Positions 11,641-22,671 of a stretch of DNA of 64,000 nt are shown one piece after another. The DNA lies in contig CM057009.1 of NCBI GenBank assembly GCA_029891345.1, positions 207,019,209-207,083,208 of the forward strand. Reading direction: 5' to 3'. The notes beneath the pieces were generated by a model. It was not told the origin of the DNA. It saw only the letters and a list, made by a program, of their open reading frames with translations, and did not search any database. Positions within the stretch are counted from its first letter, which is position 1. Each line of letters starts with the position of its first letter. This DNA is from Dryococelus australis (lineage: Eukaryota > Arthropoda > Insecta > Phasmatodea > Phasmatidae). The position numbers and the translations under genes are program-made.

Positions 11641-11699
11641 TAGACTTTTTAGATTTTTGTGTTTTTTAATTTTTTTTAGATTTTTGGGTTCTAGGTAAT

Positions 11700-12300
11700 T
11701 AAAGGTCACGGGATCAAGGTCAACGTTACCTGAACCCAATATGGTGGACGAGATCGCTGACAGATCTAAGAAAGCTGATGGTTAGGTCTGATACCTATCC
11801 TGGATCCTGTGTATCGATTTGGCATTCCCTATGCCTATAAAATCAATATGGCCATCACTGCTCTGTCCGTCCTAAGGAAGACCCTAAAATTACTTGAATT
11901 GGCCGAAAATTGCCTTCAGGGGCTACTTTTTGCACGTTAGGGGCTTCTGCCTTTTTTCAGGGATAAAAGGAGACATTTTTAAAGAAAAAGGGGAGATTTC
12001 AAAATGGCCGCCACTGTTCTGTCGGTTCTAAGGAAGCCTCTCAAATTACATAAATTGACCGAAAATTGCCTTTCAGGGGCTCATTTTTGCACATGAGCGT
12101 CTTCGACATTTTTGAGGGAAAAACGGAGAATTTTTTGGGAAAGAGACCGCCATGGCTCTATCGGTCCTGAGAAAACCACTCTAATTACTTAAATTGGCCG
12201 AAAATTGCCTTTCAGGGGCATCTTTCTGCACATGATGGGTTTCTGCATTTTTTGAAAGAAAAACGGGAAATTTTTAGGGAAAGGAGGGAAATCTTAGAGA
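11700..12300 (+). repeat. Interspersed module with three ~150-bp tandem units
   Basis: Three successive units each contain a ggccg/atcactgctctgtcggtcc-like block and then ggccgaaaattgcctttcag. They start near 11850, 12004 and 12149. The 5' part (gtatcgatttggcattcc, tataaaatcaatatggcc) reappears in reverse complement at 24600-24665, so this module has an inverted relative about 12.5 kb away. Confidence 0.75.
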
Positions 12301-12489
12301 AAAAGAGGAACTGTTATGGGAAAAGGGAAATTGTCAGAGAAAATGTCTGCTGGGGGAGTAGAATATTTAAATAATATTTTAGTCATTTTTATAAGATTTT
12401 AATAGCAAATATTTTACCAATTTTAATAATTTTTAATAATAAATGCTTTATAAATTTTTTGAATTTTTTTTTGGAATTTTTAATTTGGT

Positions 12490-12560
12490 GGTTAAAGGTC
12501 ACCGGGGGTCAAGGTCAAAGGTCAAGAGAAATGGTCAAGATCAAAGGTCAGGGGTCAAAT
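12490..12560 (+). repeat. Cluster of AGGTCA half-sites
   Basis: Within about 70 bp there are repeated AAGGTCA words, including gggtcaaggtcaaaggtca. That contains TCAAGGTCA (the FTZ-F1/ERR-type extended half-site) and AGGTCAAAGGTCA (a direct repeat with one spacer base). The words belong to the repeat family at 11700 and 24770-25330. Nuclear receptor binding is inference only. Confidence 0.6.
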
Positions 12561-12599
12561 TTCAATTGCTCCCAATATGACGGACGGTAACGTCACAAC

Positions 12600-13420
12600 A
12601 TGGCGGCCTGCCGGCGCCTGGCTCCTGTGCCTCATGCCCTCATGCCAAAACCGGCCAATTTTACCTAATTTTAATGTTTTCTCAGTTCAACGTGAATTAT
12701 ATCCTTTTCGTATGCGTGTTTTTTTTTTTCATTTTTGTATGTCCTAGGAACACTAAAATTGTGGCATTGGCATGCCATTATGCAAAACATATTAAGTCTT
12801 TTTTTTTTTTTAATTCGAGGAAACAGTACTTGTAAATAATGTGTACAAGCTGAGAAGTATTTCGTGCCAATATAAAATAATGTAATTTTGCGAGACCTGC
12901 GCGGACTTAACACGCGTGTTTTGGTTTTGTACGCCGCAAATATAGCGAGAGTACCATAGTGTTTCTAACCCAAAAGTTTTTAAAAGTTTTAGATGACATG
13001 ATTAACTTCGTTAGGCGCCTTCTTCCCTCCTTTCTTGTGTGTTTTTACAAGAATAGCAAAGAATAAATAGCCACAGCAAACGTTTGCAGAAAATATCCTA
13101 CAGGGACGCCATCGGTAATATGAAGTTGTTGAGAAGTATGTGCCGAACTAACTTTAGCCTTAAGCGATCCTTCCTGAGTTAACTATATTTTTCCTTCCTC
13201 CTTATAAGATGCCTCCCCCGGTTCTCTCGCTCATCCCATCTCTGGTAGGTTTCTACTTGGACCGTCCGAAAGACTTTTTTCCTTCAGAAATAAGTTAAAG
13301 CTACCGTAAGAGACAAATAGTTTATAAAAACATTCAGTTCTTTGTATTTGTTTATTTTTGCTGAGAGAATGCTTAATCTTTTTGTGGCGTTATGAAGTAT
13401 TTCTTAAAATCAAAAACTAT
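12600..13420. other. No gene recognised
   Basis: AT-rich sequence with T-runs at 12718-12729 and 12797-12810. Short frames only. Confidence 0.5.
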
Positions 13421-13428
13421 CATACAGT

Positions 13429-14362
13429 TAGAGATGGCCGATAAATCGCAGCCTGCTACTGTGTCACAGATATTTTATGTTATTAAGTTGGTATGACTGG
13501 ACTCTGTCCATTGCCGACCATGAGACTAAATAAAATCAAAATCGGCACACTCACAGAACTCAACAAGACAAAAAAACATTTTACAACACCACAGACAATT
13601 AGGATATTTCCTTGTCACAAGATATATCTGTGACGAGTTCATTAAAGTATCTGTGACAGCGATATCGCGAGTGAAAATGATCTGTATTATTTGCTTTGCT
13701 TGTCACAGTTCATTTTAATTGCCTGTGACGTATCACAGTTATACAGCAAGCCATTTACTGGACTTCACATGTTTACCAATATATGGCGACTCACAGCCTT
13801 TAAACAGTATATTCAACGAGCAATCAAAACTTCTGTTTCAAACGGTAGTATATCTCTTCAATTCAGTTCCTTTAATTTGATATTTATTATATTCGCCCCG
13901 CTTTACTGTGTTATTATACACGCGTTATCAGTATAATACGTAACAGTATAATACTTTTTTGTGCTCTTTTACGTTAATTGTGATGAAACACGTACCTACT
14001 TTTTTAGTATGAGTTGTGGGTGCCGTTATGGCATCTGGTCTCGCCTTTTATAAATATGGTTGTTAATACTATCGGTTTTTTTTCTACTGAACAAAAAATA
14101 CTATGTAAACTAACGAATACGCTCAGAAAGGGAACGTTTATTATAAATTTACCCCTAAATACTGTATTTTCAGATCTACACTGTCAAATGCGCATAACTA
14201 TAGTTAAGTACTGGTGTTTTTTAAATCAACGCTGATACAACTATTGTCACCACTGATACATAAGTGTTTTTTTTATACGTTCGTTACTGTGACAAAATCG
14301 CAGATATAAATCACATAACAGTTTTCACAAATACTTGAAAATATTGTTTAAGGTCATCTCTA
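13429..14362. mobile_element. Non-autonomous hAT-like transposon (934 bp)
   Basis: Ends are TAGAGATGGCC and GGTCATCTCTA (imperfect inverted repeats). Flanks are CATACAGT (13421-13428) and CTTACAGT (14363-14370), an 8-bp target duplication with one mismatch, which is the hAT signature. Inside, TGTCACAG/CTGTGACA words recur near both ends (13470, 13615-13660, 13710-13740, 14245, 14290), like hAT subterminal transposase-binding repeats. The internal frames show no transposase. Confidence 0.75.
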
Positions 14363-14370
14363 CTTACAGT

Positions 14371-15784
14371 GCAGTTTAACGATACTAATAATTCCGAATA
14401 AACGTTGGACCAGTTTGATTATATTTACGTACATGCCTTATGTAGATTCAGAGAATTCAACTGCCAAATTATTTGCTTTTAATTTTTGTGACCCCTATTT
14501 TCTTTAAGTGTGGCAATGTTTTCAGTCAAGAGTTTGTAAATTCATTCTACTGCACGCCACTATCGATAAATACGTACTATTACTATAACCGGAAAACCAT
14601 CATTCCAGGATAAAAGTCTTCTGCAAAATTAACTGTGTGTCTAGAAACTATTACAAATATGTATCTTGGTGGGTTATCGCGAAACGTGTATGAAGGTTTA
14701 TAAACCAATATTTCATTATAGTGCTAAAACTTTATTTTTAACACGTAGGTAGTTTTCGTAGAGTAATGTAAAGGTTATTTGTAGCTTATGAGATTTGGTG
14801 TGACAAATAGAATTTTGCACGTCTACTGAACTGAAACAACTCACGCCACTGGAATATTATAAATACTCAGTATATCTTAATTAGCTTAAAATAATCGTAA
14901 ATATTCTTTGAAATGCGTATTCCACCTTTTCAGTTTGGAATTACGGGATTAGGTAGGGAAACTTTTTCTGTGATTTGTTTGTCAACGTCATCAGCATGTA
15001 TCTAGTAGTTACATAGAACAGTTTCGCGAGTTTATGATCAGCTACTAATATGTTGTCTATAAGTTTTATGTAACTTGTTTGTAAATAATTAAGCAAATAT
15101 ATTGCTGATTGGACCAATTTTATATTCCTAAATACCGCAATTTGTTGGTTCAACAAAATCATTTGGTTACAATATAAAAAAAAATTCTTCGTTGACTTTG
15201 TTAACCGGCAAACTCACTCGTAATGTTTTAAACAACATACTTTGAAATTATAAAGTAATAAACAACATACTTTGAAATTATAAAGTAATCTTAGATCTGT
15301 TATCTTTAATTTCATTGTCAATTCAATGTTGAAAATCCCACCTGCGAACTAGTTGCGATAGCTAATATTACTTTGTCGTGATTAATGAAGGAAAATTGAA
15401 CGATCACCCAATATTTTTGGCAAAAATGGTTGACGACACAATCAAGATTGGAAACCAGTAGTCATCCTTTGAAAGCCCTCGTTTTATGGATACGACCTAC
15501 GAGTATCACGTCAAAAACAATTGATATATTGGTTATTAATCTTGTAACCCCTACACACACATATGGTTTGTTTTATAGTATAGCTAACCAAATGAAAACA
15601 ATTAATATAATGATGATGTCGACGCAACCAAATATGTGTTATGTTTTGGCTGTGTACCTTATGTGACAAATTTTATTTTCCCATGTACGCGGTTGATATC
15701 GGCAAACCAATTTGTCGTGGATTGCACATCTTTGTCTATTAGGCTATCCTGAAACTCTTATATTAAGCTCAGGTACTGAATGTG
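14371..15784. other. AT-rich intergenic sequence
   Basis: No gene recognised. The only structured part is the tandem duplication at 15231-15290. Confidence 0.5.
15231..15290. repeat. Recent 30-bp tandem duplication
   Basis: Two adjacent copies begin aacaacatactttgaaatta and differ only at the last base of the 30-bp unit. Such near identity in decayed surroundings points to a young slippage or repair event. Confidence 0.9.
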
Positions 15785-15970
15785 ATCCAGAATCTTCTCC
15801 AAATGCCGCGTTGCGCCGAACAAAATGATTAACAGAAAATTCGTGTTCATCCTCTCAAGTGATCGAATCACCCGGCAGGGGGGAGGAGGGGCTGTGACAC
15901 CAGCCAGTTCGGGTGTCAATCATTCCTCTGGCCCCCGAGCAAAGGAGCAGTTGAGTGAGTCTACCTGGGG
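15785..15970 (-). mobile_element. LTR fragment of the gypsy family
   Basis: Shares aaatgccgcgttgcgccga and a following ccggcaggggggaggagg block with the LTRs at 3414, 40914 and 59275, in the same orientation as the first two. It continues with accagcca…tgtcaatcat, which matches the 59.3-kb copy best. Both LTR termini are missing, so it is a fragment. Confidence 0.6.
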
Positions 15971-16057
15971 AGAGGGAAGAGTAGCCACGTGTGCGCGGGA
16001 GTTTGCGAAAACAATTACACTCCAAGAAAAAATGCCCATAACAAACAAAGACCTTAC

Positions 16058-16171
16058 CTGAAAATTAATACGATTACACAGTTCTTCCCTTACTGAATCA
16101 TCAATTCTCACTGCTGCTGATATTTGGGGTGGTTGCTTAAAATTTAATGTTACATTACTGTTCTCTGTCAA
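16058..16171 (-). other. Short open frame ending at a strong splice-donor match
   Basis: A minus-strand open stretch of about 38 codons (…ISAAVRIDDSVREELCNRIN) ends at TTTTCAG|GTAAGG, an excellent 5' splice site. The in-frame translation continues into apparent intron. Upstream lie a stop codon and the target duplication of the adjacent Mutator-like element. I do not recognise the peptide. It could be an exon of an unknown gene, an exon of a transposase, or chance. Confidence 0.25.
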
Positions 16172-16181
16172 ACTTAATTAG

Positions 16182-16883
16182 TGTAAATCAAGAGCTGCGA
16201 GGGAAAGAGCCGACCCGCCGATGTGCTTGATTTGCTTGGTGCGCATGGTGCGCATGATACGAGCGGATTAATTAATAAAGTGAAGTGAGTGTATGCGTAA
16301 AAAATGTAAAATTCCTCAATCAGTGCTGCCACAGCAAGTTAATGTTTGGCAGCGAAGTGTTTTAAATAAGACATAAAATGATGCCAGAGTACCGGCTGTT
16401 ACGTTTTGTGCCCGGCTGTTACCATTGCAGTTCGAGCCCAAGACTTTTTTGTGGTTCAAAATTAAAGTTTTAGTTGTACAGTGTTCTTGTGATAATATGT
16501 TTCTTTTTGTTGCTAAAGGTTCCCGGTAGTCTTATTTAAAACACTTTGTTGCTAAACTTTAACTTGCTGTGGCAGCACTGATTGAGGAATTTTACATTTT
16601 GCACGCATACGCACGTTTCACTTTATTAATTAACGAGATGGTGGTGGTTGTGATTAGTGTTGGCGTAGGTTCTTACCCACGTGGTCGATAGGGAAGCTTA
16701 GCTCACTCTAGTGGCACCTGCCATGTTGCTGGCGTTGTGTTAGCAGCGAGAATGGGCGATGAGAGGAGGCGTTGCGTCGCTACTCCGCTCCGCGCATATC
16801 ATGCGCTCCAAGCGCACCATGCGCACCAAGCGCACCAAGCTCATCGGCGGGTCGGCTCTTTCCCTCGTAGCTCTTGATGTACA
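16182..16883. mobile_element. Mutator-like (MULE-type) foldback element, 702 bp
   Basis: The two arms are inverted copies of each other for about 190 bp, beginning TGTA-ATCAAGAGCT and including agccgacccgccgatg and ctcaatcagtgctgccac. Flanks are CTTAATTAG (16173-16181) and CTTATTTAG (16884-16892), a 9-bp duplication with one mismatch. Long TIRs plus a 9-bp duplication are the MULE signature. The right arm carries about 150 extra bases (about 16636-16790) absent from the left. No transposase lies inside. Confidence 0.8.
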
Positions 16884-16892
16884 CTTATTTAG

Positions 16893-17149
16893 TTGGGGCT
16901 CAACGGGAAAGAGGATGTACGGCGACAAGGTAAAACGATCCCCGCGGATTCTAAAGAAGCTTTTCGCGCAATCTACGTGGGATCGTAGTAAACTATTGCA
17001 GATTGAAAGAGTGTTTTGAGGGGGCTAGTGACGCCATTGAAAAAGCTAGTGATTTGTGAAAAATGAACAACTGTTTTGCTTCATTGTAATTTAAAGTGAT
17101 CCAACTAATCACTGCTTCTACAAATTATAATGGTGCCTTTTTAAACCAT
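16893..17149. other. No gene recognised
   Basis: Flank between the MULE-type element and SINE family 2. It contains a ggtaaaacgatcccc word that recurs at 17450, 17550 and 18410. Nothing else is recognisable. Confidence 0.4.
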
Positions 17150-17160
17150 TATTGCAGTAT

Positions 17161-17337
17161 GAAATTGCAGTAAATTGAAAATTACTTAATTACGTACCCC
17201 GGTGTTACGCCTGAAGGCTTATCAGCGGACGGCTTATGAACTAACCTAACACCCATGAATTTCCTAGTATTCGAACCCAAAACCTCCCGCAACCCAAAGC
17301 CGCGGCGCGCCAACCGACTGCGCCACGGGAGACCGGC
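17161..17337 (-). mobile_element. tRNA-derived SINE, family 2 (177 bp)
   Basis: Inserted between two perfect copies of TATTGCAGTAT (17150-17160 and 17338-17348), an 11-bp target duplication. On the minus strand it starts AGCCGGTCTCCCGTGGCGCA, where GTGGCGCAGTCGGTTGGCGC is a good A box. GGTTTTGGGTTCGAATAC follows as the B box. The tRNA-unrelated part ends in an AT-rich tail. Its sequence is unrelated to SINE family 1. Intact ends suggest a comparatively recent insertion. Confidence 0.9.
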
Positions 17338-17348
17338 TATTGCAGTAT

Positions 17349-18900
17349 AATAAAGTGAACGTATCGTTTAGATTATTAGCATATTTGCTTTCTCATAATC
17401 AACATTGTTGTCAGAATATTTTTGGCTTCATTATGAGAGTATTTCTGGAGTAGAACGATCCCAGAATAAGTATAATTTTGCCACATAGGGGTTTCCATTT
17501 GTCGATATCTGATTGTTTTACCACATACGATTATTTGCGGGGATCATTTCAACCCAACGGCATCTTTTAAGGTAATATCGCATATTACTCAAATATAATT
17601 TTTATAGTCCATGCTAGGATCAATAATACCCATAACAAATCAATATCAATACCATCTCATTGCTACAATTTACAATAAAAACACGTTTTTTTCGTTTTTA
17701 TCCAATTATTTTTCACTTCCAAAAGAAAAAATTTAGAAAATTTCGGGGAAGTTTATGTGTTCATTTTACTGAAATTATTTACACCAATCACTTCCTAAAT
17801 TAGTAAATTAACATAATTAAAACAAATACTAGATTTAATTATACAATAGCAAAATACACATTAATATAGTATAGTACATTTAATTTAGTGAAACTCTTAT
17901 TCATATGTGTTTCAATTTTTTGTTGACACAAAAAGAAACTAATTTGTTATAGGAATCACTAAATTAATATTTATGTCTAAGTTCATGAATATAAATGCAC
18001 CTCTATAAAGCAGCAGCGGAGGACAGTAACGTTAGTCTTCAAGTTGTCTAGAAAAATGGTTCGTTTTTAAAATCATGTTGAACTTTTGTTTGCAGGTCTG
18101 GTGCTGATTTCATGCCAGATTTGTTTTAGTGTGTTACAATATCGAAAATCTTATCAAAATATATTATTGATTATAATATTTACATGCTGTTTGAAATCAG
18201 TTCTTTTCATTTCAAACCGTTCACATTTATTATTTGTTAGACACAATATATATGTAAGAAATATTTCGTGGTATTTATCAAAATTTCATTTTGCTGTTAT
18301 GTTTTGGTTATAATTATTGTAAATATGTATTTTGAGAAATAAGTTAATCATAATTTTTCATTTTCAAATTTAATTTACATAAGGTATCATTTTACCTAAC
18401 CTCTGGGGTAAAATGATCCTTTTACATTTCCTCACTAATCCATTTATAATGCTTTGAAAAATGTTTGGGGAAATATGGCAAAAAAAAAAAACTCGTGAAA
18501 GTCAAATCACTATACCACATATTCCTGAAAAAATCCACGGAATGTTACTTAATTGTAGCCATTTTGCTTTGAAGTAATCAACTTCCCACACCCTCTCCTA
18601 CATCACTTGGATTCCCATTGATCACGAAACAGTTGCCACTTTCCTACAGTCGAGCAAGTCAGTCTCAGTTTCTGCTCTCTCGATGGCTGTTTACTGCACT
18701 AACTGCTCACTGTACCCGGTAGTAATGTCCTATCAAGACTCTTCGACACAGAGGCATGCCGCGGCTTATATACGCGAAACAACGTGGTGAAGGAGGTTCT
18801 TCGCACCGCTGTATCGTTAAGGAAGGCGATGTTCAGAAAATCCGCGCAATCGCTCGCAAGTAATTCGTTCTTCCAGAGATGGGAGCGACGTTAGTGCCTT
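17349..18900. other. Mostly AT-rich, no gene recognised
   Basis: Words of the type ggggtaaaatgatcc occur in both orientations at 17450, 17550 and 18410, possibly remnants of a decayed DNA element. The stretch 18600-18890 has mixed composition and one TATA-like word (cttatatacgcg, about 18765). There is no coding signal. Confidence 0.4.
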
Positions 18901-18901
18901 T

Positions 18902-20054
18902 ACACTCTAAATCTGAATCAGTGAGTATTTCACTGTTTCAATCAGTCAACAGAACCTGACTGATTCAACAGTCACTTCAGTGAATTTAACTGATGAACCA
19001 GCGAAAAAAAAATTACAGGTTTCCTTCAGTTATTCTTTCGGTGACAATATTCACTGATTAATCAGTCTTTTTTTCACTGCTTTTAGTGATATGTTTCTAA
19101 ACTGATGGATCAGTTAAACAGCGTGTAAAAATGGCCGCCGAACTACGTTTAGTAATGGCCGCTAAACAACGTGTATCAAATGAAATAACAACTAATAAAC
19201 TAATAAAACCATTACAAACTACTTTCAAAAATGTGCTTCGTCTTTCAAAACACCATTTTACGAGGTAATATGAACATTCAGCCTTTCATTCCGCTTTTAC
19301 GTCTTTCGATTCGTTTTCATGTAATCATTACAGCGCTCTGTTTGAAGGTTAAAATGTCTTGAAGAGAGTGCATTCATGTATACTATTCGTTTTAATAGTC
19401 CTAACGGCACTATTTTAAACCAAAAACTAAAAGTAAGGGCATACGATTTAAATCCTCACAATTTCGATAAGACTATAAGACACATAATTTCCCCTTATTT
19501 TCCAACTTGACTTAATAGCGCAGCTGCCTGCCCTCATAGCTCAGGGGTAGGGTGGCCGAGCTGTAGTCGGGTGAGGAGGTAGGTAGGTAGGAAGGGAGGG
19601 TGGGGAAGGGGGAGGCGGGTCGCGGCTCGCATCACGGTGCCTATGAAGCGACGGATTTTCAGTTCACTTGTTGCACTGGGAATTTGTCAACAAGTCGGTC
19701 TAATCTGAGCTCGTCAACTACAACAACAACTACAACAACGACAAAAAAAGATGGTAAGGTAAAAGCGCCTAAAAGCGAGGTGAAAGGGGTGTGTGAGTTC
19801 AGTCCCGACTACCTCCGAGAATATTTTACTTTTTCAAATTCCCGTAAATGGTGCAATGAAAATAGTAAACTATCGTAAATATATTTATTTGGCGTAATTA
19901 TTCGGCTAAATTCAATAAGAAGAATATTCAATTCGCCACTGCAGTGAGCTGTCACTTATTCAATCAGTGACATTGTTTCACATCACTAATTCAATCAGTG
20001 AAAGTTTTTCACTTAAAAAATCAGTGGTTGCCACTGATTCAAATTTAGAAAGTA
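18902..20054. mobile_element. Non-autonomous DNA transposon rich in TTCACTGATT palindromes
   Basis: The left end CTCTAAATCTGAATCAGTG and the inverted right end TTCTAAATTTGAATCAGTG are terminal inverted repeats. Next to both ends, TTCACTGATT and AATCAGTGAA words recur at least ten times (18920-19085 and 19940-20040), like subterminal transposase sites. Flanking tgccttta and agctttat are a weak 8-bp match. The interior (19250-19900) holds no transposase. The hAT assignment is tentative. Confidence 0.6.
19530..19760 (+). other. Weak tRNA-like start and CAACAACTA simple repeat
   Basis: Inside the preceding element, ctcatagctcaggggtaggg resembles an A box, but I find no matching B box. A purine-rich run (gaggtaggtaggtaggaagg) and an acaacaacaactacaacaac run follow. 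It could be a SINE fragment carried by the transposon. Confidence 0.25.
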
Positions 20055-20570
20055 GCTTTATCGCAGACCGTATAGTGGCTCCTCCGCACTCGCTACCAAT
20101 GATATGTGATCCTGAGGAGGACTACATGGAGTCCGTCTGAGGGGCGAGGGGAAGAGCACAGAGGTGGAGCAGCCCCGCGTCAAAATGATAATCATATGTA
20201 TGAACCAGTTGAATGCCTATTACGTATATTATTTAGACACAAGTTAAAATAAAATCCAGTTCTTCGTTCATTCTGAATGTTTTGATGTGGAGATATCCAG
20301 ATACTTTTAAAATGAGTGTCTCAATTGATGTAAGCGATTAAAGTAAGACTGCAATTTGATACATGGGTACCGAAACTGCATTATCATATAAATGGAAACG
20401 TTATTGTATCTAGAGTTGTAATAGCCGCAGGAATGTGATTCGAATTTGTATGTACTCCACATAACGCTATAATATAATATAAGTTAATTTAAATGATCGT
20501 TTGTAAATAAATTTTGATGTGGCACTTTCAGGTATAGATAAGTAAAAACGGATGACCCGTGGCTAATATA
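20055..20570. other. No gene recognised
   Basis: 20070-20190 is less AT-rich. The remainder is AT-rich. Nothing is identifiable. Confidence 0.45.
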
Positions 20571-20693
20571 ATGTCTTCAAGCCAAATTAGAAAGAGGGGA
20601 AGCTTGCCAACTCAAGTGTCAACGAACGAGCCAGCCACGATTCCAGTGAGCTCGAGGTGGAGGCCCCATACTGATACAATTAAAAATTAACTT
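20571..20693 (+). CDS. Possible 40-codon open frame of unknown identity
   Basis: Begins ATGTCTTCAAGCCAAATTAG and ends at a TAA near 20691. The predicted peptide starts MSSSQIRKRGSLPTQ and is Ser/Thr/Pro-rich, with balanced codon use in an AT-rich setting. That is why it stands out. There is no family match, no visible splice support and no repeat copy in the window. It may be a first exon, a retropseudogene piece or chance. Confidence 0.15.
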
Positions 20694-20699
20694 CGCTAA

Positions 20700-21795
20700 T
20701 CTTAATGTTAATTTCATTAGTAATGCATTATACGTCAAAACAAAAATATGTATGTATAATGAAAACTGTAGGTACGGTATCGCAAGAGAGCGTTTCGTCT
20801 AGATACGTCACACGTGAATATCTGTTGCAGCTTCCCTTGTGTTGTTGAAAGGTGCGAGCTGAGGGGAGACGTGATAGGCGAGGACTGATGCCTGCAGTTT
20901 GGCAGGGCCGTCCATCTTGAATAGGGCTATTCAAAAAATCATTGGCTTTTTAATTAAGAATTTGGAAGTACGCATAGTTCAACCATTGTGTAAGTTCGGG
21001 ACTTTGAATCAGTCAGCAGTTGTAGACGTAATTGTCGGGTATAAATACAGGACACTGGGCGAAACTGTCTACCTATTCTGTAGCAACATGAAACAAATTT
21101 GAATTATTTTATTTTAAATTGAAACCCAACATTCAAACACGATACTTGGAACACTAACAACAGCTGTAAGAAAAGCATAAGGGCGCCGGGCAAAGACAGG
21201 ACATTACAGAAGCGGTCCTATACACACAATTAAAAAACAATAGGCCTACTTAAGAAATAAAGGTAGTTAAAAATTGAACAAATGCATAATTCCCCGTTAA
21301 TCGACAATAAAACATGTGTTATATAAGTTTTGAACTTTTTCATTAATTGGTTTCTTTATTATCCTTAAAGAAACTGCAAAAAAACGCTACAGTCAGTCAA
21401 TAATTTTGTAAATGCCTCGTTTACAGCATCAGGAAATAAATCCCGTTCACCACATTACATTAATTGTGGTCGAGTGAAACAAGTATATTATATTATTTCT
21501 CCATAATTGCACTTAAAGTATCAGTTCAGAACTCACCAAAAATCTCTGTTCTTTTTTGAGACGCTTAACTTCACAGGCAACTTTTTCACAATGTGCATTA
21601 CATAACAAATTATTGGCACTACCTCTTCACAGAACATAATTTTGACAATGGACAGCACCACTACGTTACGTGTTTGCCGGTAAGTGTTGACCCTTCCTTA
21701 AAGTTAGGGAAAAACATGCAGAGTATACATGAACATTTATCCCTTACCAGTAGGAAATGCAATTTTAACACAAAAACAGTAAGTACTGTAGCTTG
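20700..21795. other. No gene recognised; TATAAATA word near 21041
   Basis: 20770-21080 has mixed composition and contains gggtataaataca, a consensus TATA box, with no recognisable gene downstream. The rest is AT-rich. Confidence 0.35.
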
Positions 21796-22170
21796 AGGCA
21801 TCGATGGTTCAGGCTCAAGGACCACATCCACATATGAATGTATGCATGTCTTTTTCTGCGGAACAGATTCCGTTGAACCGTGGAAGCAGACAATATCAGA
21901 CCTGTAGCAGAGTTCCAATTTTCTACCAACACTTGAGACGAAGATGCAGAGTCCGTCAATGCCATGCGAATGAGGTATCTATTATCCTGAGATTTCACAT
22001 TTCGTAGGCCAATTCTGGATTTTCGAGTCGTTCTGTTCTCTTCAGTCGACTGCTGCTTCTACACTCGCATCACTGTTGTAGCATTATACCCCGTATGAGC
22101 AGAAATTTCGCGGTATCAAAAGCCTTTTTCAGGCAACCCAATCAATCGACCGCGTTCTAAGTCCGTAATG
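21796..22170 (-). pseudogene. Tc1-like transposase N-terminal fragment
   Basis: The minus strand around 21765-21998 encodes a Tc1-type DNA-binding region: DNRYLIRMALTDSASSS, then an A-S-T-V-Q-R-N-L segment typical of the second helix-turn-helix. Bases 22060-22170 (gagcagaaatttcgcggtat) closely match 34360-34440 in the Tc1-like element at 33.3 kb, giving its first helix-turn-helix in the same orientation. No DDE catalytic domain follows. It is a truncated relative of the 33.3-kb family. Confidence 0.65.
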
Positions 22171-22671
22171 TACTTTAAATGTTCAATTTTAAGCAGACGC
22201 GGCATACTGACGCCAGTAAGAACGTTTACAGATCATTGACGATGAACAACGGAGATTTCTCTGTATACTTAAAAGTACCCTATATGGTTTTCCATATAAG
22301 TTCAGAGGCCGCTGTTATGTCTATGCATGTGCAACAATCCGCAAATCTTGATAATTTGCATATCATAACTAACTTTATATTTCCTGCGAGTTACGTTTTA
22401 GCAAATCTACTTGTGTGGTGTTCTATTTTTTACAACTTACGTCTTTTTTTTTAACAGTGCAGTTACTTTATTAAAGCATATATATCTATGTGATTGTACA
22501 TTTTTGAATTTTACAATAATCGTATGTGTAAATTTACAATGACTTGAGTGAAAATGCTGTCATTAAACATATTTAAAGAATGAATTAACCTGTTTCAATT
22601 TTTTTTAATTTCGAATCTGCCTGCATATTTCGTATAAATCTAAGTAGTGTTAAAAATAGTATAAAAAAGGT
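22171..22671. other. AT-rich, nothing recognised
   Basis: No gene, repeat or LTR signature was found ahead of the gag-like frame. Confidence 0.5.

Noticed and set aside
17270-17337. Possible functional tRNA gene
   Set aside because: Flanked by an 11-bp target duplication and followed by a tRNA-unrelated body, so it is a SINE.
17450-18430. Element bounded by ggggtaaaatgatcc words
   Set aside because: The words recur in both orientations but I could not align continuous inverted ends or find a target duplication.
21038-21050. TATAAATA as a gene promoter
   Set aside because: A TATA word alone is expected by chance in AT-rich DNA, and no gene or LTR is recognisable beside it.
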